From Candidatus Omnitrophota bacterium (GTDB lineage: Bacteria; Omnitrophota; Gorgyraeia; 2-01-FULL-45-10), in NCBI GenBank assembly GCA_030695725.1, contig JAUYPN010000064.1:1-5549 (forward strand): 5,549 bases of DNA, in the 5' to 3' direction. This document shows, piece after piece, positions 1 to 4,507 of the stretch. The notes under the pieces were generated by a model that did not search any database, was not told where the DNA came from, and was given only the letters and a program-made list of their open reading frames with translations. Position numbers and translations under genes: made by a program. Numbering within the stretch: the first letter of the stretch is position 1; each line of letters opens with the position of its first letter.

Positions 1-324
1 TGCGTCCTTAAACATAACCGATGCTATCGCAATGGCTATCTGGGAAGTTCTCTTGTTTATAAGAGTCGGTATATCGTAACCGCTTACAGTGGCCTTTATC
101 TGAATGTCGCCCAGATCCGATATTTTGTTTGTGGCTTTATCAAGCCCTCTGATAAATTTTCCCGCAAACGGGGTATTTGCAAGTATTCCCCCCGTCGCCG
201 AGCTTGTCAGTTCTCTGGCGACTTTGGTAGCTGAGGCGCTCGCTTTAGCCCACGGCATAAAAAAACCGTGTATAATGGCTATCGCGCATATGACTACTAA
301 TGACAACAAAATCGCTTTCCTCAT
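1..324 (-). CDS. Unrecognised membrane or membrane-anchored protein, 3' end cut by window
   Basis: A gene starts at ATG 324, overlapping the eda stop in an ATGA, with an excellent AAGGAGG about 4 bases upstream. It stays open for 108 codons to the window edge. The N-terminus MRKAILLSLVVICAIAIIHG is a basic residue pair plus a hydrophobic segment (about 4-23), then FFMPWAKA. A polar stretch of about 65 residues follows, with SGYDIPTL (81-88) just before a second hydrophobic start (QIAIAIASVMF, 95-105). This layout suggests small multi-span membrane proteins that have a Pro-Trp after helix 1 and an extracytoplasmic loop before helix 2. A single anchor or uncleaved signal with an exported domain is also possible. 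I do not recognise a family and assign no function. Position at the end of the aldolase pair is the only context. Confidence 0.75.
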   Translation of the reverse strand, partial: MRKAILLSLVVICAIAIIHGFFMPWAKASASATKVARELTSSATGGILANTPFAGKFIRGLDKATNKISDLGDIQIKATVSGYDIPTLINKRTSQIAIAIASVMFKDA

Positions 325-956
325 ACGCCCTCCTTTTTGTTGTAACCGGTCGCATATCTTCTAATAGCCTCTCCTATACTTTTGAAATCCTTAGCGGCTA
401 GCCACTCTCTTTTAAATACTTCTGTTCCGAAAGCGATAGCGCTTGCCCCGCAGGAGAAGTACTCTTTCATATTCTCGAGCGTCACTCCTCCGCATGCCAA
501 TAGCTCTATATCATTAAACGGCCCTTTTATCTCCTTGAAATACTTTGATCCAAAGACCGCTGCAGGAAATACTTTGACCATTGTAGCGCCGGCATTCCAG
601 GCGTTGTATATCTCCAGTGGAGTAAGAGCGCCCGGAAATACAGGTATCTTGTTCTTCACGCAATGCTTCATTACGTCTTCCACCAACACCGGCGTAACTA
701 TGAATGTTGCGCCGGCGTTCATGGCTGTCTCGAGGGTCTTCACGCTGAGGACAGTTCCGGCGCCTACCGTAAGCCGCTTACCGCCTGTAGCCACAGCCTT
801 CGCGATGAGCGTTGCGGCGCCTCTTGTATTCATCGTTATCTCGACTGTCTTTAAACCTGCCGATATCGACGCCTCCACCAGCGGCTCGACAGATTCAATA
901 TCGATGCCCCTCAATATCCCAATTATCGGCAACAGCTTAAAATTCTTTATGTCCAT
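321..956 (-). CDS. eda: KDPG/KHG aldolase family protein (2-keto-3-deoxy-6-phosphogluconate / 4-hydroxy-2-oxoglutarate aldolase)
   Basis: This class I (Schiff-base) aldolase has 211 residues, the usual length. By family it cleaves KDPG to pyruvate and glyceraldehyde 3-phosphate, or 4-hydroxy-2-oxoglutarate to pyruvate and glyoxylate. PIIGILRG (10-17) is the N-terminal motif. VEITMNT (38-44) holds Glu39, equivalent to E. coli Glu45. GAGTV (65-69) holds Thr68 (E. coli Thr73), and FPGALTP is at 107-113. MVKVFPA (126-132) holds the Schiff-base Lys128 (E. coli Lys133), followed by ACGGV. Asn43 occupies the place of E. coli Arg49, as in some KDPGal-type relatives, so substrate range may differ from classical Entner-Doudoroff Eda. 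No edd or sugar kinase is nearby. Its ATG follows the aldolase stop by 2 bases with only a weak ribosome-binding site, implying coupling. Its stop shares ATGA with the next gene. Confidence 0.93.
   Translation of the reverse strand: MDIKNFKLLPIIGILRGIDIESVEPLVEASISAGLKTVEITMNTRGAATLIAKAVATGGKRLTVGAGTVLSVKTLETAMNAGATFIVTPVLVEDVMKHCVKNKIPVFPGALTPLEIYNAWNAGATMVKVFPAAVFGSKYFKEIKGPFNDIELLACGGVTLENMKEYFSCGASAIAFGTEVFKREWLAAKDFKSIGEAIRRYATGYNKKEGV
329..335 (-). promoter_or_regulatory. Strong Shine-Dalgarno of the membrane protein gene
   Basis: AAGGAGG on the minus strand lies within the last codons of eda (Lys-Glu-Gly) and 4 bases before ATG 324. It is the best ribosome-binding site in the window and supports the reality of the truncated downstream gene. 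Confidence 0.8.
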
Positions 957-958
957 AT

Positions 959-1909
959 TTAATCCGTGTCATCTCCCAGAAAACCTTCATAGAATTCGCG
1001 GTAATCCTCTTTTTTATTGCTCTCCCTTAACGCCATCGCGGTCTTCGGATGCTCATCGAGGATGCCTGTGATAGCGTAAGGTATCACGTAACCCCATTCG
1101 AGCTTCTCTCTCAAAGGTATGAACTCTTTCGATATGACGTCGAGTATCGGCCTTATGTCGTATTTCGGATTCTTTAGGAATCCGAGCAATAGCTCCGTGG
1201 GGCAGTTCCCGGCCGCGCGCCCCAGGCCATAGATGCTTCCGTCCACATAATTGGCGTCGTGGATTATTGCCTCTATGGTATTGGAGAAAGCAAGCTGCTG
1301 ATTATTATGCGCGTGCATGCCTATCTCCTTCGACTTCAGGATGCTCTTGAATTTCTTGACTAAGAACTCCACGGACTCCTGATAGAGAGCGCCGTTGCTG
1401 TCTACAACGTATATTACGCGCGCCTTGCATTCCTCTTCGAGCTGATGCAGCGCCTCCGTCAGTTCGTTATCGAGCGCTCTCGATATAGCCATTATATTCA
1501 CCGTCGTCTCGTACCCTTTATCGGCAAAATGGTTCACCAGAAATATCGCTTTGTCTATATCCTTTACGTAACTAGCGACGCGCACCATAGAGACTATGGA
1601 ATCCTTCTTCTGGGGTACATCGTCAAAGTCTACGCGGTCCACATCCACCATGACGGAGAGCTTTGTCTTGGATGGGACACCTTCGATCGCCCTCTTAATG
1701 TCGTCCTCATCGCAGAATTTCCACTTGCCGTAGTCCTTCGGAGAGAAGAGCCTCCTGGAGTTCTTGTATCCGATCTCCATATAGTCTATCCCTGCCTCCG
1801 AGATGGCCTTATATACCGCTCTGACGAATTCGTGGGTAAAATTATGGTTATTCATCAACCCGCCGTCTCTTATCGTGCAATCCAATACTTTTATCTTCTC
1901 TCTAAACAT
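959..1909 (-). CDS. HMGL-like (DRE-TIM) metal-dependent aldolase domain protein
   Basis: The TIM-barrel protein has 316 residues from ATG 1909. It opens with KVLDCTIRDGG (7-17), the DRE-TIM signature, where Arg14 and Asp15 match the catalytic Arg and a metal ligand of 4-hydroxy-2-oxovalerate aldolase (DmpG/BphI). Other landmarks are VVDSNGALY (168-176), GMHAHNNQQLAFSNT (197-211) with metal ligands His199 and His201, and GLGRAAGNCPTELLLGFL (228-245). The tail (EWGYVIPYAITGILDEHP) is of the type found in 'aldolase catalytic domain' proteins rather than DmpG, and there is no DmpG communication domain. Expected chemistry is carbon-carbon cleavage or formation at a 2-oxo acid, but the substrate is unknown. 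ATG 1909 is preferred over TTG 1912 because AAGGGG is then spaced correctly. eda starts 2 bases after the stop, so a shared pathway is inferred. The position of DmpG's catalytic His is Leu18 here. Confidence 0.85.
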   Translation of the reverse strand: MFREKIKVLDCTIRDGGLMNNHNFTHEFVRAVYKAISEAGIDYMEIGYKNSRRLFSPKDYGKWKFCDEDDIKRAIEGVPSKTKLSVMVDVDRVDFDDVPQKKDSIVSMVRVASYVKDIDKAIFLVNHFADKGYETTVNIMAISRALDNELTEALHQLEEECKARVIYVVDSNGALYQESVEFLVKKFKSILKSKEIGMHAHNNQQLAFSNTIEAIIHDANYVDGSIYGLGRAAGNCPTELLLGFLKNPKYDIRPILDVISKEFIPLREKLEWGYVIPYAITGILDEHPKTAMALRESNKKEDYREFYEGFLGDDTD

Positions 1910-2309
1910 CAAACCCCTTCACTTTCTTCCGTAATCCCTTCTTTTGGGAATGCATCCTCTTGTTGTCGAGCATCTTCTCTTTCGCCCTCCTGGAACGTCT
2001 GCGTTTCTGGCGCCGGATCTTTTCTATCCGTTTACGCTCTTCCGATCGGCGTCCCAGCGCCATGGTCTCGATCCTGCCGACAAGTACTTTACGGGCGGCG
2101 TAACGGTTCAGCGCCTGAGAGCGCTCGCTGCAAACTTTAACCTTTACGCCGCTTGGAATATGCTTCAAATAGACGCCGGTGGAGACCTTATTTACATTCT
2201 GCCCGCCCGGGCCCCGCGAACGTATAAAATGCTCCTCCAGCTCGCTCTCTCTTATCGAAAAGCGCGCCATCTTCTCTTTAAGCGCCTCTTCCTTTTTTCT
2301 TGTTATCAA
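1902..2309 (-). CDS. Class I release-factor-like peptidyl-tRNA hydrolase (GGQ domain only, ArfB/ICT1 type)
   Basis: This 135-residue protein holds the catalytic domain of class I release factors and no codon-recognition domain. SRGPGGQNVNKVST (31-44 from the TTG start) contains the universal GGQ (35-37) that triggers peptidyl-tRNA hydrolysis. SERSQALNR follows, then a strongly basic tail (QKRRRSRRAKEKM and onward). In ArfB/YaeJ and mitochondrial ICT1 such a tail enters the empty mRNA channel of stalled ribosomes, so a ribosome-rescue role is likely. Direct proof for this subfamily is lacking. The chosen start is TTG at 2309, with GGGGGA five bases upstream. It keeps the helix before GGQ (KKEEALKEKMARFSIRESELEEHF region) that relatives share. 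A TTG at 2342 would add 11 residues but lies inside a tandem repeat. ATG at 2270 would give 122 residues and lose part of the helix. The stop overlaps the next gene by 8 bases. Confidence 0.88.
   Translation of the reverse strand: MITRKKEEALKEKMARFSIRESELEEHFIRSRGPGGQNVNKVSTGVYLKHIPSGVKVKVCSERSQALNRYAARKVLVGRIETMALGRRSEERKRIEKIRRQKRRRSRRAKEKMLDNKRMHSQKKGLRKKVKGFDV
1914..1919 (-). promoter_or_regulatory. Ribosome-binding site of the HMGL-like aldolase
   Basis: AAGGGG on the minus strand, embedded in the final Lys-Gly codons of the release-factor-like gene, lies 4 bases before ATG 1909 but only 1 base before the alternative TTG 1912. This spacing selects the ATG. Confidence 0.65.
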
Positions 2310-2319
2310 CTTTTCCCCC
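2310..2319 (-). promoter_or_regulatory. Ribosome-binding site deciding the TTG start of the release-factor-like gene
   Basis: On the minus strand GGGGGAAAAG precedes TTG at 2309, placing the G run five bases from the start. No comparable site precedes TTG 2342 (inside the heptamer array) or ATG 2270, so this start is favoured. The match to AGGAGG is imperfect. Confidence 0.5.
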
Positions 2320-2332
2320 GTAACGTCTCGCC

Positions 2333-2360
2333 CAATACTCAATACCCAATACGCAATACT
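2333..2360. repeat. Four perfect tandem heptamers, CAATACN
   Basis: On the plus strand the copies are CAATACT, CAATACC, CAATACG and CAATACT, with no gaps and only the seventh base varying. On the minus strand each reads NGTATTG. The array fills about half of the only intergenic gap in the window, between mnmA and the release-factor-like gene, and ends 23 bases before the preferred TTG start. Heptamer tandem repeats (STRR families) are known in filamentous cyanobacteria. Whether this unit recurs elsewhere in this genome cannot be seen here. Confidence 0.9.
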
Positions 2361-2366
2361 AAATGA

Positions 2367-2375
2367 ATTATAGCA
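2367..2375 (-). promoter_or_regulatory. Candidate extended -10 promoter at the mnmA stop codon
   Basis: Read on the minus strand, the motif is TGC-TATAAT: a perfect -10 hexamer with the TGn extension. It uses the last mnmA codons (GTG CTA TAA). No good -35 hexamer sits 16-18 bases upstream (TGGCGG at 17), which extended -10 promoters can tolerate. Transcription would start near 2360, at the edge of the heptamer repeat. It would serve the release-factor-like gene, both aldolases and the membrane protein. The hexamer could also arise by chance from coding sequence. Confidence 0.45.
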
Positions 2376-3480
2376 CTTTTTTTATCCAGCCGCCACCGAC
2401 AACTATACCCTTATTGTAGAAGACCGCCGCCTGGCCGGGCGTTGGAGCTTCCTGCGGGCTGTCAAAATCGACACGCACCAGATCCGTACCCAAACGCGAT
2501 ACGGTGGCGTTCTCTGCCTTGTGGTTATAGCGTATCTTAGCTTTTACGCGCAGATCTCCGCCTATCTCCTTTATGGCCATCCAGTTGAGACGGTGCGCAA
2601 GGAGGCTCTTCTTTAACACATCTCTCTTTACCCCCACTATCACTCGATTCCGGGACATGTCTATGCCTGTAACATATAGCGGTTCGCTATATGCGATCCC
2701 CAGCCCGCGGCGTTGGCCTATCGTGTAGTATGGTATGCCTTTATGAATGCCCAAGACCTTTCCCTCTTTATTAACTATATCGCCCTCTTTTATGGCGACG
2801 CCGGTCTTCTTCCTGATGTATTCCGCGTAATCAAGATCCTGTATAAAACATATATCCTGGCTCGAAACCGTATTGTGTGTCTTGATTTTGAGTCTCTTCG
2901 CATCCACTCTTACTTTTTTCTTGGTATAACCTGAGAGAGGAAATACGGAATATCTCAACTGCTCCTGCGAAAGACTGAAGAGGAAATATGACTGATCCTT
3001 TTCTTTATCAAGTCCTTCTTTAATAAAAAATCTGCCGGTTTTCTTATCAAAACCCCTATCGGCATAATGGCCGGTCGCTATTGAGAGGGCGTCCAGCGCC
3101 AGGGCCTTTTCGTGCAGAAGCCCGAATTTTATCTTCTCATTGCATATGACGCAGGGATTGGGAGTGCGCCCTTTTAGATATTCCTCGCAGAAATAGTCGA
3201 TGACCTTCGCTTTAAATTCTTTGCTAAAATCAAAGACGTAGTAAGGTATACCGAGGTCTCCGGCGACGGCGCGCGCTCTCGTCACGGCCTCAAGATTGCA
3301 GCAGGCCCTTCCGAAGCTGGCGCCGCATTCTTCTTTGGGCCACATTTTGAAGGTTACACCTATGACCTCATAGCCTTTTTTTAATAAAAGGCCGGCGGCG
3401 AGCGATGAGTCCACGCCTCCGCTCATAGCCACAACTATACGCTCTCTCTTCTTTTTAGAGCTTCTCTTCGGAAATATCAT
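2368..3480 (-). CDS. mnmA: tRNA-specific 2-thiouridylase MnmA
   Basis: MnmA adenylates and then thiolates U34 of tRNA-Lys, -Glu and -Gln in the cytoplasm, using sulfur relayed from a cysteine desulfurase. The 370 residues match the family length. The PP-loop AMSGGVDSS is at 18-26. GRTPNPCVICNEKIKFG (104-120) carries the nucleophile, Cys113 by alignment with the E. coli LCNKEIKF segment. ATGHYA is at 135-140 and DKEKDQSYFLFSL at 158-170. DICFIQD (209-215) carries the second catalytic cysteine, Cys211, and YYTIGQRRGLGI is at 251-262. A beta-barrel C-terminal domain ends GGGWIKKVL. ATG at 3480 is chosen because an in-frame TAA lies four codons upstream and no other start precedes the PP-loop by a sensible distance. 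An AAGGA lies about 13 bases upstream, further than ideal. The start lies inside the end of apbE, so the genes are probably co-transcribed. Extra cysteines at 52, 60, 61 and 110 are notable. Confidence 0.97.
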   Translation of the reverse strand: MIFPKRSSKKKRERIVVAMSGGVDSSLAAGLLLKKGYEVIGVTFKMWPKEECGASFGRACCNLEAVTRARAVAGDLGIPYYVFDFSKEFKAKVIDYFCEEYLKGRTPNPCVICNEKIKFGLLHEKALALDALSIATGHYADRGFDKKTGRFFIKEGLDKEKDQSYFLFSLSQEQLRYSVFPLSGYTKKKVRVDAKRLKIKTHNTVSSQDICFIQDLDYAEYIRKKTGVAIKEGDIVNKEGKVLGIHKGIPYYTIGQRRGLGIAYSEPLYVTGIDMSRNRVIVGVKRDVLKKSLLAHRLNWMAIKEIGGDLRVKAKIRYNHKAENATVSRLGTDLVRVDFDSPQEAPTPGQAAVFYNKGIVVGGGWIKKVL

Positions 3481-4507
3481 AGCGCTTTCTTATTCCTTCG
3501 CTCATCTTCGCCGTTAAACGTCCGGCCTCGAACATTACCAATACCGCATCTATGCCGCCGGACTCTTTTATTATGCCAAAACCTTTTTCACCCAGAACGC
3601 ACATGGCCGTCGCCAGGATATCGGCCGTGGTGGAATCCGCGGCTATGACGCTGGCGCTTACGGCGCTGTCACCTATCGGATATCCGGTCCTGGGGTCTAT
3701 GATATGAGAATATCTCTTCCCGCCGATAACAAAGTATCTCTCGTAATCTCCCGAAGTATCGATCGCCCTGTCCTGGAGCCCGATCTCCAAAAACAACCTA
3801 TTCCTGTCGCGGGGATGCTGAACTCCGACTTTCCACAATTCACGCGCTGTCCTTTTGCCGAGGCAGTACATATCCCCGCCTGAATTTACGATCGCATTGT
3901 CAATACCGTTCTCTTCCAGAATAAATATGGCTCTGTCCGTAGCGTATCCTTTTGCCGCTCCGCCAAGATCTATGCTAATACCGTCTTTCTTGAAATGTAT
4001 CGTGCGGACCGTCTCATCCAGCGCTACATTTTTGTATCCTACGCGTTCTAATGCGCGTTTGAACTCATGCTCATCCGGCAGCTTATTAGTCCTCTTAGCT
4101 CTCTCCCACAGGTCCACAAGCGGTTTTACGGTTATGTCAAACGCGCCGCTTGTCCTTTCGCTGTAATCGAGCGTCTTATGGACCAGATTAAATACTCCGT
4201 CGGATATCTGCAGTCTCTCATTCTTTCTCAATCTGTTTATCCTGGATATCTCGCTCGTATCCTTATATACGCTGTAGACATCTTCGATCCTATTTATCTC
4301 GTCGAATGCCTTGCTTATGGCGTCCTTTGCCCTGGCTTCGCTGTACTTTGCGGGATCTATCGAAACTTTTATTTGCACGACCGTGCCCATAAAGAACCTG
4401 GAATCTTCCACTATTCTTTCGTTAGCCCGGGAGCATGACGCGGCGGCGAGCAATGACGCGGCGAGCGCGGCGGCGAGCAATATGTGGGTTATCTTTTTGG
4501 AATTCAC
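3455..4507 (-). CDS. apbE: FAD:protein FMN transferase, lipoprotein form (ApbE)
   Basis: ApbE transfers FMN from FAD onto a Thr or Ser of exported redox proteins such as Rnf and Nqr subunits or FMN-binding-domain proteins, outside the cytoplasmic membrane. The 350-residue length is normal. Residues 1-25 form a lipoprotein signal: basic SKK, an Ala/Leu-rich core, then AAS-C25 as lipobox. Family motifs appear in order: FFMGTVVQIKV (38-48), FDITVKPL (123-130), DLGGAAKGYATD (180-191, flavin site), NSGGDMY (208-214), DTSGDYERYF (250-259), HIIDPRTGYP (268-277), and AADSTTADILATAM (289-302), whose Asp and Thr residues bind Mg2+ in this family. The start is GTG, sharing GTGA with the preceding stop. 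No clear Shine-Dalgarno is seen, which suggests translational coupling. The 3' end runs 26 bases into mnmA. No flavinylated target protein is encoded in the window, so the partner must lie elsewhere. Confidence 0.96.
   Translation of the reverse strand: MNSKKITHILLAAALAASLLAAASCSRANERIVEDSRFFMGTVVQIKVSIDPAKYSEARAKDAISKAFDEINRIEDVYSVYKDTSEISRINRLRKNERLQISDGVFNLVHKTLDYSERTSGAFDITVKPLVDLWERAKRTNKLPDEHEFKRALERVGYKNVALDETVRTIHFKKDGISIDLGGAAKGYATDRAIFILEENGIDNAIVNSGGDMYCLGKRTARELWKVGVQHPRDRNRLFLEIGLQDRAIDTSGDYERYFVIGGKRYSHIIDPRTGYPIGDSAVSASVIAADSTTADILATAMCVLGEKGFGIIKESGGIDAVLVMFEAGRLTAKMSEGIRKRYDISEEKL
4439..4481. repeat. 16-bp direct repeat inside the apbE signal peptide
   Basis: CGCGGCGGCGAGCAAT occurs at 4439-4454 and again at 4466-4481, a 27-base period equal to nine codons. 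It encodes two copies of an S-LLAAA type segment in the hydrophobic core (residues 10-24). The reading frame is kept. It looks like a small in-frame duplication lengthening the signal sequence. Confidence 0.85.

Noticed and set aside
104..364. Plus-strand open frame of 86 codons near the window start
   Set aside because: It is antisense to the membrane protein gene and the eda terminus, where the minus strand has a strong ribosome-binding site and an ATGA overlap.
382..1071. Plus-strand open frame of 229 codons
   Set aside because: It is antisense to eda, which has intact active-site motifs; the plus-strand translation is low-complexity and has no family features.
1445..2140. Plus-strand open frame of 231 codons
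   Set aside because: It lies wholly opposite the HMGL-like aldolase and release-factor-like genes, whose motifs are unmistakable, and its translation shows no recognisable domain.
2310..2342. N-terminal extension of the release-factor-like protein to a TTG at 2342
   Set aside because: That TTG is part of the heptamer array, lacks a ribosome-binding site, and the 11 added residues do not resemble the family.
2333..2360. CRISPR-like repeat
   Set aside because: The units are 7 bases with no spacers, so this is a simple tandem repeat.
2376..2384. T-run on the plus strand near the mnmA end as an intrinsic terminator
   Set aside because: The run of seven T on the plus strand reads as A on the coding strand within mnmA Lys codons, and no stem precedes a U-tract in the direction of transcription.
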